From positions 2,728,001 to 2,792,000 of the forward strand of contig JABRWF010000004.1 of assembly GCA_018343915.1 (NCBI GenBank): a DNA stretch of 64,000 bases, read 5' to 3'. A model generated the notes under the pieces. That model worked only from the letters and a program-made list of their open reading frames with translations, ran no database searches and was not told the origin of the DNA. The position numbers and the translations under genes are program-made. This stretch comes from Agroathelia rolfsii (lineage: Eukaryota; Basidiomycota; Agaricomycetes; Amylocorticiales; Amylocorticiaceae). Positions 49,226 to 61,749 of this stretch are shown one piece after another (within the stretch, counting starts at the first letter, position 1; each line of letters opens with the position of its first letter).

Positions 49226-50580
49226 TCAGAAAGCATCGAGCTTTCCACCGTATCGCTGGGGTATTTGCTCTTCGTCGATTTCCGTTTTCAGTGCCTTGAG
49301 GATCTCTTTCTGCCCCTTTCCGCAAACTTCCATCTTAGCAAATGTCTGCGATGGGATGATGGGCTTGAACAGCCAGAAGATCCAGGACATGACAGCGGGC
49401 ACATTGACAAAGTATTTGCGAACCTGGACAAAATCGTGATGTGTTACAATTCGGACTAATTCAGAAAATTCTGGAACGTACAAGAAACTCTGGATAATGT
49501 GCACCAAAGATGCTCGATGCTTCACTGGCAGCTTGTTTTGAGTTGGCGTCACGGCTGTTCATAGTGACACCGAGGTAGTCGTGGACTTGAACCATTGTAT
49601 CGACAGTTTCAAAATCTAGCATTGAAACGCCTCGTTCCATAAATTGAACTCGCCACCTATATAAATACATATTAACAAACGGTTCATGGAAAGACATTCA
49701 GCAAGCCTACCGTAAGAAGCGATGTACATCTCCAAATACGGCCTTGAGGTCATGGTTACCACCGTAGATATTATAACTACGGCAAACATCGACTGTCAGT
49801 ACAAGCTCTGGAAATTTAGGAAGAAAGAAATACCGTACCTGACTGGCGCACCCCTTTTGTCCGTACCGGAAAAGTAACCCAGTCCGTCGAATACGTCTTT
49901 GGGGAAGCTTTCCTTCATGACATCATCGATCTTGAATTCATCTCTCCAGCGAAGAGTTGCCACCATCATTGTTTCTGCCTCCGGGACCGAGAGGTTCCTA
50001 AAATAATCATGGGCAAAGAGTGAGAACAGGATCTTCGGTGTAAAAAAGAGGCAGCTATTTACCGTGCACGCAAGAATTTCATTAAGACTACAGATACACG
50101 TGCATCCGTCTTCGCGGTTTCCTCATTGATGGGGATGTTCCATAGGATGACCGTACGAGACTTTGCATCAGGATTATCGGGGTATGCTTTCGAGAAGATA
50201 TCAGGTATCTTAGCCTGAGAGGGGGGTTGGGGATAAGCAATTAATTAAAGTCAGATGGTTAAATCTAGTTATCTGATAATACTCACGCGGAATTCCTTCA
50301 ACGCCTTCCATTCTGAGTCCTTGAACTTGCGAGTCAAACTATTCTGAGGTTCTTCAATCTCAGCAACCGTCTTTGTGGGCGTCGGTTTGCTGTCAGGTGC
50401 AGGGGTTGCAGTTGCTACGGGTACGCTAGGTGGCAACGGCGTGGCACCAGGTTGTGGTGCAGGGGGACTACTGGCATGAGTCTCAACCGCGTCGGTCACA
50501 ACAGGGGTAGGGGTTGCTGCAGGCACTGCAGCCTCAGCTGTGGTCGTAGGCGTGGGCTGGGGATGTTCTGGAGTCGACAT
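49226..50580 (-). CDS. CRAL-TRIO phosphatidylinositol transfer protein, Sfh5-like
   Basis: Sec14-like lipid transfer protein, nearest to fungal Sfh5. The start at 50580 gives a Pro/Thr/Ala-rich disordered N-terminus of about 80 residues (MSTPEHPQPTPTTTAEAAVP). Then SLTRKFKDSEWKALKEFR and the CRAL-TRIO N-terminal helices with VVLMKFLRARNLSVPEAETM and TLRWRDEFKIDDVMKESFP. The lipid-binding domain has VFDGLGYFSGTDKRGAPVSY, MVQVHDYLGVT, ASSIFGAHYPEFLYVPE, KYFVNVPAVMSWIFWLFKPI and IPSQTFAKMEV, ending IPQRYGGKLDAF (GGxL motif). Introns are short GT-AG. Yeast Sfh5 also binds haem; the Tyr residues needed were not checked. The role in phosphoinositide supply is by family. Confidence 0.92.
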
Positions 50581-51496
50581 GGTTCTTCAAGTTACTAAGT
50601 AATCAGAAAGTGTGCCTTCAAAGTTGTAGTCAGTGGCATGTACTTTTGTAATACTTTTTCTAGAAGCTTTGCACGTGAATCCGCAGTCTGACTTACATTA
50701 CGGTCTAGTCTTGGTGTTCCAATTCTAGCCTTTCATCACAGATACAATTCAAACCCAGCACTGACAATACAAGTAAGTCTGAACACATGGTTCTCTACCG
50801 TAACTATACAGTAGGTAATATTCTCGTTCAAAAAGCAGCCTTTGTTCACTTTTTTGACTGATCGTACAAGGTAGCTTCTATGGATCAAAATCTTGACAAG
50901 GAATTACACTCCAAGTCTGTAACTCATGGGTTTCCGCGGTCCGGCGGTCGTCAAAACACAGGCACACGTAATACCAAATGGCTCCGCGAAATAGACGCGT
51001 AGATTCTGTTACAATTCGCATCCACAACCTACGCCCTCCGATTGGCTATAGAAGCGTCAAGCAGGGGCGCGTGCGATTGACCGCCTGATGTCTCGTTATC
51101 AGCTGCACAAATTGTGCTGAGAAGGCAGTTCATGGCAGTCCACGAGGGAATTAGACGATAGATGGCTTGGACGGCAAAGCTGGGGCTCGAATCCATGGGG
51201 CTTGTTAGATTGAACGGGGCCAGTTTATACCCTAATTAGCCATTCGCCGGCTAATCAGTTTCGACCAAGGCTCGCTTTACGACCAAGGACTTTACCTCTA
51301 ATTCGCATTGACCAGGGAACGAGTCGAGAAGAGACCCATTTTTTTGGAACTCAATCACCCCTGGCTCCGAGGGGTATATAGCTTTTGAAATGCTCTCTGA
51401 GTAATTGGCTACGTCCTAGTCGACCCTCTTCAGATTTCATTCTCGTTTCTATCTTTTTATCCCTACTGTAATATAGGACTTCTGATTGTTTTTCCT
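50581..51496. other. Divergent intergenic region
   Basis: Between the Sfh5-like gene and the MFS locus. A tRNA-like GGCTCGAATCC string occurs near 51184 but no cloverleaf forms. No gene seen. Confidence 0.5.
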
Positions 51497-53443
51497 ATGG
51501 AGGATGGAGCTGCTACTGGATTATCTATCCAGAATCCAAATTCGGATTCACACCTATTTTTCAGTCCTCAAACAGCCGTCCACGAAGATATTGCTCTTGA
51601 CATATTGGATGCCAAGGACCCTGATAGTGAAGAGAACATCATGATGCCCCATCTTGCCGGTGCTATTCCAGCTAGGCCTACAGTACCCGAACCACTGTCA
51701 ATGGGTCTTCCCCTTGGACTTGGCGTAGATTTGGAAAACATTTCTCCGGCAGTTGCTCATACGCAGCCCACTCCGGCTGACCCAGCGCCCGACTGGACAA
51801 AAACTCAGCGGAGACTTGTGAAAATCCAATTTGCTGCGATTTCATATGCTCACTTCGTATGCGGACGGAATGATGGTTCAACGGGAGCACTGCTACCTCG
51901 CATCCAAAGAATTTATCACGTAGGGACAATCAGACCTTCACATTATTTTGACCAGTTCTCTTCGCTCGTTTGAAGGTAGGATTCGTTATAGTATCGCTGC
52001 TTTTCGTCTTGTCTTGTATCGTATGTTGATGTTGATTCTAAAATATAGATGTATCTATAACTTTTATCAAGGGAGCAATTTCTGGTGGTATCTCCAATGT
52101 ACCTCTCACCGATAAGTAAAGATTGTTGTACTTAGCAAGTCCTTTGCAGTCATAACTTTTACCGTCCCCATATGCCTGGCACTCGGACAACAGCCGCTTT
52201 ATGTCAACTCGTAGTGTTTACAATTCAATCTATTGCACCCCCTTTCCCTTTCTTTGTCATTTTTTTCGCGATCAATGGATTTGGGATGGCAATGATTATT
52301 ATCACCATGGACAAACTAGTGCTGAAAGGAATGGCGACAGGAGGCCCAAGGGAACAATTTTGTCATTAATATGGCAAATAACGCTGGTTCTTCCATGGGT
52401 ATATTGCATGCGCGCTACAGTGAGTAGGGCTAGCATCTACGGCATTTCTCTTTTGTGAAATTGAACATATCTTCACTAACACTCTCAATCCGGAACATCG
52501 CAGGTGCAGGAGCTCTGCTTTCACCCCTAGTTGCAACTCAGTTCGCTCAGGCTCGTCACTGGTCGTTTTACTATCTTTGCTCTTTGGGCTTCGCGGCTAG
52601 TAATACATTGACCTTGATCGCTGCTTTCCGGCTGAAGCATCTGGATGGTATGATTATCTTACTCGCTCATATTTCCGTCTTAAATGCTCTACACAGAATG
52701 TATGCGCGATGGAGGCTTATTTGCCATCAACCAAGAGCCAAGTGGGAAGAATGAAAGCAAATTCAAACATATCCTGAGTATGAAAGGTGTTCATATCCTA
52801 GCTTGTTTTGCGTTTGTATATGTAGGACTTGAGGTCACTATCGGTGGTAGGTTCTTTTTAGTCTACAAGTGGTCTATAGGCTGATTGTCTCTTGCCTTGA
52901 GGTTGAACCGTCTCTTTCCTTATTGACGTCCGACATGGTGGTCCATCGAGTGGTTACGTCTCTGCAGGTTTCTTCGACGGGCTTATGTTGGGGCGTGTTG
53001 GGCTCGTCTGGCTCACCAGTCTAGTTGGAGAACAATGCGTGCTGTATCTGTACAGTTTCCCAGCTATGAGGTTAGTCCAGCCACATTTCATTTTTATTCC
53101 AGCCGCCTTAGCGTTTGTCAACGCTTACACTCTTGCAATATATAGTCTCGAATTTGTGGTATGGTTCGTGCCATCAATTGTGGGAGACGCTATCCCCGTG
53201 TCTCTAGCTGGGCTTTTTTTGGGTCCCATTTTCCCCATTGTCATGAATGTCACTGGTCGTATTTTACCGAAGAAAATCTTGATTGGGAGTATCGGTTGGA
53301 TATCGAGTGCGTCAAAATCGAAAACATACCCATATTTTCTCTTATGCGAATGAGCTTTCTCAGGTTTCGGAGCCGTCGGGAGTGCTGCGCCTCCATTCAT
53401 GACTGGAGCTCTTGCTAGTAAAGCTGGGATCAAAAGCTTGTAA
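51497..53443 (+). pseudogene. MFS transporter (BSC6/fucose-permease-like), probably decayed
   Basis: Major facilitator family member of the fungal group near Bsc6. Recognisable pieces in order: start MEDGAATGLSIQ, RNDGSTGALLPRIQRIYHVG, FVIVSLLFVLSCI, PPFPFFVIFFAINGFGMAM, EAQGNNFVINMANNAG, MGILHARY, GALLSPLVATQFAQARHWSF, NQEPSGKNESKFKHIL, DVRHGGPSSGYVSAGFFDG and SFGAVGSAAPPFMTGALASK. Between 52080 and 52350 the conserved pieces lie in different frames separated by gaps of about 20-45 nt without usable GT-AG pairs. At 52904-52906 the Trp of the conserved GGW motif reads TGA. The 3' half otherwise splices well. Either a young pseudogene or a gene with unusual splicing or sequencing errors. Confidence 0.72.
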
Positions 53444-54196
53444 CCTTTGTGCGTCTAAATTTCTTGATGATTGAGTCATTGTTTCCTTTATTTTATTTTA
53501 TTTTATTTTATTTTTAACCTGGCCAACTTAACACACCACTAGGTTAATCGGTATGCTGACTCTGATCATTGTCCTTTGAACATTCGCCCCCCGAAAACGG
53601 ATACACATGGGTTGATTAGACTTAGATTGGATGACTCCAATGATTAGCGATCATGAAAATTTATGTCTTGGGTGTTGTTGGTGTTCCTGACATTTATTCC
53701 ACCGAATGCTTTGTATCTAGGGTACATTTATAATCTTTAGAGCTGTATAGAATCTTGGCCATGAGTATATTCAATACCAGCGACTGGATAGTTGATTACT
53801 AGGTTACACATATTGTTGGTATATTCTTATAGTTTCAGATGCTAGTCGTGATGATATACTGATGTAAGATGGGCCTTCTCTAGAGTTTGAGGGAGTGAAT
53901 ATGCCAATTCCCAACTTCATCCTTGTATGACGCCACTCACTTACAACTTATCCTGTAAATTTTTTTCCCTTCAACTTGCTCGCGGTAAATCTTGCAATAC
54001 TACATTCACACTCAATCATTAACGCGACCTTCAAATCAATAGTTGTGCGCAGAAGAAAAACTGCTTATTGCATGAAATTTAAATCAGGTACAAAAGAAAA
54101 TCGAAACTATGCTTGGTATCAAAATGTAGAAGATAAAATCCCTTGAATATGTTGGGTATGAACTTTGGTCTTGAGCCAACTAGGCGATTTGAGGGC
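53444..54196. other. Convergent intergenic region
   Basis: Contains a (TTTTA)n microsatellite at about 53487-53514. No gene seen. Confidence 0.6.
53487..53514. repeat. (TTTTA)n pentanucleotide microsatellite
   Basis: About five tandem TTTTA units immediately downstream of the MFS locus. Confidence 0.85.
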
Positions 54197-56061
54197 TTAG
54201 ACGGTGTAGCCACTAATGTGGTCGTAGTCTGAAAAAGATATTCATTAGTTACATGGGAGGTTAAATTTAATGTCAGCAACGTACTGGAGGAGCCAGCACT
54301 TCCACCGCTGGTAGTGAGACCGGACCAGTTCCAGGTGCCAGTGCAGCTCGTACCGCAGAGCACGTACACTTGCTTCGCACCAGAGTTGACGGAGACGGTG
54401 TTACTGCCCGAGAAGGTAACAGGGCCGAGCTATGGAATCAATTATAATCAGCTTTCTATCATGAGTGAAAAGACTATAAATCATACCGTAACACCATTGC
54501 TGGGCGTACCAGTAGGCGAGCCGTTCTCATAGTCTTGTTCAATGACGACACCGTAGTCGGAAATACCTATTATGAGCATATGTGAGTATTATTGAAGGTC
54601 TGCGTCAAGCTGGAATATAAAGTACCAGAAACTTTGTTGTTGGAGTAGGTGATATCCGTGACCGAAGCGTCGGTGGCTCCGTAGTCAGTCTTGATACGGA
54701 GACCATTCGCGGAAGACGAAACGGTGTTGCCAGAGATGGTTACGCTGCTGACTGTCTTGTCACTGGCAATAGAACCGATAGAGATACCATGACCTAGATT
54801 TGTTCATTGAACACCGGCAAGTTCACGAATTAATCTTGTAAAATGGCATACCACCGGAGCAAGAGTTGTCAGAGAAAATAATGTTTGAGCCCTGGTTGAC
54901 GGCCTATACAAGCAAACGTTGGTTATAGTTATGAAAGCTTTGATGTCAGCTTACCAAGCAGTCATCTTGGTTCTCACAAGTGTTTCCGGTGATGGTGAGG
55001 TCGGAACCGGAGGTATCGAAGCAGTCCGTCTATTCAATTCAAATCAGGGAAGAACTTAATTGGTCATTATACCTGTTAAACTTACGTTGTGGCCGAGGGA
55101 AGATCCGGCAGACTTTGTGGATAAGAAACGTCAGTTATCATGAAAGTAAATCATTCAGTGTCTTTGCTTACGTTGTTGATGGTAACACCTGACACGGTCA
55201 TAGCTACAAATTTGTTTAGATTAAACTTCTCATACAAGGCTTGTTAGATACATACCAGCAGTGTTGCCAACACTAACGGCCTGGGCAGGGCTCTGTAGAG
55301 TTTTTGAGTGTGAGAAATGCAACCCATGCTCTTCTTTCAGTTACTTACGTTGAGGACAGTCTATAAAACCTATCGTTAATGCCATTTGCCTGGATAGGTA
55401 TTATGAAAAATATTGCTTACGACATCCTTGAAGGTTCCTCCACCCTTGGTGATCTTGACCATGGGGTGAGGCTTAGTGACACCACCGTTGGTACCCTCAC
55501 CGTCCCAGTAGCTCGCACCCTGACTATATCAGCCAGTCAACATATGTCTTCGCATAGATGAACAGATATATATATATATGTAAGCATACCCGTTGAGTGT
55601 ATTTCCGTTGCCGTTGAAGGTGAATGTATCGTCATCGCTGTCGGTACCAATCTCGAAGAGAGGGCCATCCCAATCTTTGACACCGAAGGTAACCTCACCA
55701 TTGAGGTTGACAGTAGTACCAGAGGCCAAGCCGGCTTTCAGTTGAGTGCACATTAGCTTTTGTATTTAACAAAAGCAAAGATCCTTGGCTTACTGATGGC
55801 GAGGGTCTCTCCAGCAGTCATAGTGAACGACTCGATGCTATAGTCAATCTCAGCAAAATGTTCTGCTAATTTTAGCAGAAAGGCCTACTTAATTGTAGTA
55901 CAGGCCAGGTTGTCCGAGGTGACATCTGAAGCAGAGCTAATGGTAGCAGTGCAACGCTTGCCAATCTTGCGAGGCTTAGCGGGTTCACCAGCGGGGGTGG
56001 CATAAACAGAAATCGCAGAGGCAAGTGCAATTGCACTGACGATAGTAGATACACGAAGCAT
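54197..56061 (-). CDS. Secreted endopolygalacturonase (GH28), copy 2
   Basis: Second pectin-hydrolysing GH28 enzyme, inverted relative to copy 1. The start at 56061 ([20 protein letters not shown]) matches copy 1; an upstream in-frame ATG at 56139 would spoil the signal peptide. The propeptide ends PRKIGKR before [10 protein letters not shown]. The exon plan follows copy 1, including a 12-nt exon TVLN at 55349-55360. Catalytic motifs are present: NTDCFD, ENQDDCL, the GHG motif with GISIGS, and [13 protein letters not shown]. It ends YDHISGYTV. It differs from copy 1 at scattered residues (for example [12 protein letters not shown] against [12 protein letters not shown]), and introns differ strongly, so it is an older duplicate, not a recent copy. 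It looks intact. Confidence 0.95.
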
Positions 56062-58268
56062 GATGAACAGAGCTGTCCTACGTGGTTTAAAGGATGACAA
56101 GAGAGAGCTGAGTGGTTTTGATGTTTTCTTGCCGTTCAAACATGCTCGTCTTTATACCACTCCCTAAGATGAGACTCATAAGAAATCTTCATTGTCATGA
56201 CTCTGGCGGCCCGGTATGAGCAGTACGTGAGCCCGAATGGCACGCGCAACAAAGCATGAGCAAAAACAAGATCAGAGGCATAGAATTTCCGCCCGGGCCG
56301 CCTGAAGCAAGTAAATGACGGCAGTGATGCTGAAGCTGCAACGGTCATTACCAAAGGTACTCATGATTTTCTGCGCCTATCATTAGGCGGGTGTTAGACG
56401 AGCAGTTGAAGACGTGGCTGGTCTCTTGATGACCAGCTGGTAGAAGACACGATCTATGGAAAAGTCCGTGCCAACGCATAAGTGATGAAAAAAATAGGCA
56501 TCGATCTATTAATAAAGGGTTTTATGTTTTTACTGCAACAAATCAATCACCTGATTTTGGGGTAATTGATGGAATCGGTCACCTGGCCTGGGCTGTACTA
56601 CTACTATCCCCGCATTTGCATCATGGAGTGAGTTTCTCCGAGCCGCTCGATAAGCTCGCTTGCATGGTCTAATCGAGTGGCAACAGGTAGAGATTGCTGT
56701 GCAATGCCACGAAAGCCTATTAATTGTACTAGGCGGGCCTATAAGTAGATTTTACATGGCACCATCTGGTTACGTTCTCGGGTTTTCAAAATAAAAACGT
56801 TGCCTTTACCAAAATCCCTCTACTTTGGATAAAGGATTGGGTAAACAGTGCTAATCACGTGGCCTATATTTCTGTCGGAATATGGTCACGTGACACTTGC
56901 ATCAACTGATCCTTTTACTCAAAGTAAGTGGTTGGTAGAAGCATTTGTAAAAATGAGGCTTTTCCCTGGAGAAATCCGGGGCGATATTAATATTAATTAC
57001 TGACCCTGCAAACACAAACGGCTACCCAGTTCGGTGATCGGAGGAAATAACACAGCGACTGTCGTCACAAGGACGCACGCAAACTGCGGAATGCCAGCTC
57101 ATGACAATGATAGATGAGGATCTCTAGACCAAACGTGTCCCTGAGCATAATTGCTTATTGCTAGGCAGTAACTCCGTGTTTGATGACTGCCCTGTCATCA
57201 GCACAACGAGAAGGCTATTTTTGCAGCCTGCTCATCGAAATAGTCAATGCGGTCCGCTACATCCCATGCGACATATGTGAGAGGTCGATCCGGCCAATTG
57301 AAACAGTGCCCTTGGGGTGTAACTTGGGCGCAAGGAGCATGTGTCTTGCTAATGGTGTTACTCGTGGGTACTGTACGTCCGAAGCTCCAAGGTCGCATGG
57401 GTATATGGAGTATTCAAAAGATAAAGAGGTCGCTTGAGACGTGCCAGACCAGTCTGTTATCAGTTTGTGCTCAAAGAAGCCATTATTATAAAGATAAGAC
57501 GATGGTAGCATGCTTATCCTAATACGCATGAACAGCACTGAAGTTGGAATTAGCAGTTGAAACCGTGAATCGAGTAATGAGCATTATTGTACCCATGAAG
57601 GACAGAGGGCTCTCAGGTGGCAAAGAAGGGAGCAATTTTTATCTATTTATTACAATTGAATAATTTAGCGTGCACTTGAGTCACACTGGCTAAACTAGTA
57701 GCAATACAGAGCCATCAGTCCGTGATCGGTCCAGGTCTGGACTAGGAGTCGTGCTAATATGTACGCGTAGTCCATCTCCCTCCTCGTGGGTGAAACTTTG
57801 TATCCAGATGCAACGTAATTTTGCAAGACCAAATGAAGAGCATATTGTGTTACTAGTATAGGAAGAGCGATAATACCAAGGTCCAAGGCCCCAGGCCGAG
57901 TTCACTAGAATACTGTTTTGAGGTTCAAGTTCAACTTTCTTTGTAAAAGCGCCGTAGGCCTTGAGCCCGGACGACGATGACCAAAATACTCAATCGAAAT
58001 ATATGGCCTGATGAGTTACGGTCAATGCAGCAAGTTACGCCCACTAGCAGCGGTATTTACGCTTAGTAGGCGCTCATGAAGTCGCCAGTTGACGAAAGGA
58101 ACGTGACAGTGACCCGATTACAATCACGCACCCTCATTCCATTGGGTCACACAACTGGGCAACTAAAGTGGCTTGAACCTGTACTTCGACTCGGAGGCAC
58201 TCGTCGAATCCTGTAAACAATCTCCAACCATCTTTGGAGTTTATCCTCTTCGTTCATAGACATTGGTC
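56062..58268. other. 2.2 kb divergent intergenic region
   Basis: Promoters of pectinase copy 2 (left) and PSO2 (right). A minus-strand frame at 57695-57886 has protein-like composition but no start, family or splice support. Frames at 57180-57538 overlap on both strands. No gene assigned. Confidence 0.45.
56151..56156 (-). promoter_or_regulatory. TATA box of polygalacturonase copy 2
   Basis: TATAAA on the minus strand, about 90 bp upstream of the ATG at 56061, close to the position in copy 1. Confidence 0.6.
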
Positions 58269-61138
58269 ATGTCTTCCCCAGGAAAGAAGCTCAAATTTGA
58301 GACGTCTAGCAAGAACCTTCAGCATTATTTCTCTCAAGATAGCACTACAGGCTCCGTTACTTCCAGAAATTCCACTGTCTCACAATCTCGGAGTCGCAAA
58401 GTGCGCGCCTCTACCAAACCATTAGTGCCTACGGATATTATCTCAATTGACTCAGACGATGAGATTACTCCCATAATTGCGAAAGAATCTGCAAAGACTG
58501 GGACTCTCTCGAAAAGATCTCGGAGCACGAGCTTGAGCGATATAGAAGTTATTGAGGCACAGTCTGGAGATGTATTCGCCAAACATTCAGCAAGTCATTC
58601 CTCGACTTCGTCTTCTAAGAAGAAAAAAAGACAAAATCTATCCTTCAATACATCTCATACCCGATTGAACGATTCATCATACTTCGGAAAGCCTACCATG
58701 CTTTTAGCTTCGTCGTCGTCAGCCGATTTTATTACAACGACGATCCCACACATGGATATACCGAAGGTCCCCGTTGAATCAAGACAGGATACTAGGCAAA
58801 CCCGGCTTCTCGGCCTTGTTCCCTCTATTCCGGATGATATGGACTTGGGTCTATTAGATGAAGTTGATATTCTTGAAGATCCTCGTGGACCTACCGAAGA
58901 TGCCCATAGACACGAAATCAGGGATACGAATGACGTCATTTGTCTAGGCGGTAACGAATCTTTCGAATGGAATATGGGGGATGATGAAATAATCGAGGAT
59001 TCCGCACCTGCCGCCGCGAGTGTTGGGGAGTTGGACATCATTGAAATCTCCGATGACTCGGATACCGCAGATAGAACATTTACTACCGTTCTTCCGGTGA
59101 AGCGGCCTCCATCTGCGGCTGCCAAACACCCTACAGACTCATCTTCTACATCATTACTAACACTGATCGAATCATCACCTCATGAAAGTTCCCGGGGTAA
59201 TCAACCGACAGCTTTCTCCATGCTCATGACCTCCCATGCGGAGAACGAAGCTTGGAAAGAAGCATCCATTGCCGAAGATCGCTCCTCAAGTTCGAGGGGT
59301 ACCAGACGCAAAGCACCATTCTATAAAGTCCTTCAGGGAATGCCTATTGCCGTCGACGCTTTCAAGTACGGAAGCATACCCGGTGTCAAGGCATATTTCC
59401 TCACGTGAGCGCCTCCATTTTTAGCTAGTCGAGGTTTTCAAACTTATCGCAATGGAAGGCATGCGCATTCGGACCACTATACAAACCTATCGTCAAAATG
59501 GAGTCATGGGCCCATCTATGCCTCCGGTAGGGAGTTCCATCTGTCTTCTATTTAAAAACTTTTCTTATAAAACCTCGGTGACAGAGGGCACCTGTAATCT
59601 CATTTTACACTTACTCAAAGTCGATCCCAAATGGGTGCATCCCCTTCCCATGGACATACCCGTACCAGTGCCTGACGCTGGCGGTGTCACCGTAACATTA
59701 ATAGAAGCCAATCACTGTTTGAACATTATTTTTTTCCCCGCCCCGGATGTCAACTTGCTGACGAGGATGGATAATAGGTCCCGGCTCCAGTCTGTTCCTT
59801 TTTGAGGGAAAGCAAACCATCAACGCAGGAGATAGCACCTATCGCTCATCCTTTGTCGGCTCCGCCCGTACTTTTAGATATCTGCATTGTGGGGATTTTC
59901 GTGCTTCTCCTAGACATGTTCTCCATCCGGCCATCAAAAATAAGAGGTTAGATCATGTCTATTTAGATACCACGTATCTGGATCCCAAAGTGCGCTAGTT
60001 TCACCGATGCCTTGAGAACGAAGATCTGACTTGGCCATTTTTAGTATACATTTCCGCCTCAAGCGTTAGTGGTGTCTGCTTGTGCAGATCTCGCTAAGAG
60101 CATCTTCTTGAAGCAATCAGGCTCAGCGCCTGAAGCATCATCTTCCAGTGCCAAAACAGAAATACCCTCAACACCAGGTCCCAGTCGGAGAGGTATGAAG
60201 GGCTGGTTTACCCCCAACGAAAAGATGAACATCAAGACGGTCTTGAGTACGAGTACGGGACAAAATTCGTCCAAAGCAAAGGTTCTTTTTGTTGTTGGGT
60301 AATATTTCAATTATTGTAGGGAATTCCGAGCTTGTGACTTAAGGACTGTGATCAGGACGTACTCGATTGGTAAAGAGCGGATAGTGAAAGGTTTGCCGAA
60401 GCCGAGCAACGGATCCCGATCAAATGCTGATATTATCTTTCTCATCCATTCAGCTATCGCAAAGGCGTTGAATACGAAGGTATACTGTGACGCTCGCAAG
60501 GCGGCCATCCTCAAATGTCAGTGTGATGCTGAGCTGGATACCCTTTTGACGAATGATGCCTCATCCGCAAATGTGCACCTACTACCACTGCAAATGATCA
60601 CAACTGATAAACTCAAGGAATACGCGGAACGGTTCCAAGGCGTCTTCGGAAAAGTAATTGGGTTTAGACCCACTGGCTGGACGTAAGTCTCCCAGCGTAG
60701 TCTCTGTTATGAGAAGATAAACAATAATACTTTTACTCAGTTTTTCACCATCGGCGGGTGCAAACATGTCTCCGACCATTGCAGATGTTATATCCCGACA
60801 TCAGAAGGGTACATTTGACTACACCGACCTCAAACCCACAAGGAGCTCTACGTCAAGGATAGAAGTTTATGGCGTGCCATACTCAGAGCACAGTTCATTT
60901 TTTGAGCTTAGCTGCTTTGCTGTGTCTCGCGCACTTAACTGGGGAAAGATGATTGCCACGGTCAATGTAGGAAATGAAAAGTGAGTGATCATTTACGACA
61001 GTGAAATTCAGGCGATGTTAACATGGCAATAGGTCACGTGCAAATATGGCAAAATGGATTGCTAAATGGCAAGATGAGAGAAAAAAGCGACCCCAACAGG
61101 AGGACATTGTACAACATCGGTCAATAGACTACTGGTGA
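58269..61138 (+). CDS. PSO2: DNA cross-link repair nuclease SNM1/PSO2
   Basis: Metallo-beta-lactamase/beta-CASP 5'-exonuclease that processes interstrand cross-links. Nine exons: 58269-59404, 59459-59526, 59585-59716, 59778-59989, 60045-60298, 60356-60390, 60454-60682, 60741-60980, 61033-61138. The N-terminal 360 residues are disordered and acidic, with SUMO-interaction-like motifs ([22 protein letters not shown]) and a PIP-box-like KNLQHYFS. The nuclease begins [20 protein letters not shown]; the split exon gives [13 protein letters not shown] (HxHxDH motif), then [83 protein letters not shown] and [15 protein letters not shown]. All required metal ligands are present. Only the ATG at 58269 is canonical. 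Confidence 0.96.
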
Positions 61139-61749
61139 TTGCTTCCATTAGCTCATGACATTTGCATTACCCCGCCCAAATGTTAATTTGATGCTGAAGC
61201 GGTGGGTTTTCGATCCTACATTCTTGGTGTAACATACTGCACAATTATTACAACTCGCATAGAGGGCTGTATCATAGATTTTGCTTGTTTTATAGTTTTC
61301 GGCTGTATACCATATAATGTTTGCATATTTGTTTTAGCTGAGGGGCAAGATAGGGAGTTGATAGGGGATGTAAATCAGCATCCCATCATCCAGGTCGGAA
61401 TGCTATCAGTAGCAGTCTGATGGCGACACCGTTGCTTGAAACAGCTTGTCAACTGACCTAAGAAGTCCATGTGGTTCATCGCTATTTCCTTGGGAGGTTG
61501 GCACACGAACCTGATGTAAACCCCCACGGTCCCCATTGATGGGCCCCATGGAGTACCACAACGTTAAGAAAAGTAGCTATTGCCGTTTGGATTAAGCTGA
61601 AGACAGCTCGGCCGCCGTGTCTGATACGCAAGCCATCATATGAAATACTAGTACATCTCCTTGGCGCATGCACTGAGTCATGTCAACCTGATAAATTAGC
61701 CGACATCCATCGCTATCTTTAACCAGATAACACTATCCTTCCAACCACC
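61139..61749. other. Intergenic region
   Basis: Promoter of the aminotransferase gene. Frames at 61202-61420 and 61482-61673 are unsupported. Confidence 0.5.

Noticed and set aside
51120..51230. Possible tRNA around GGCTCGAATCC
   Set aside because: Only the T-loop string matches; the T-stem does not pair and no acceptor stem or anticodon arm is found.
59716..59777. Apparent loss of the PSO2 EANHC motif continuation (reads LNIIFF)
   Set aside because: A GT-AG intron at 59717-59777 restores [16 protein letters not shown], so the gene is intact.
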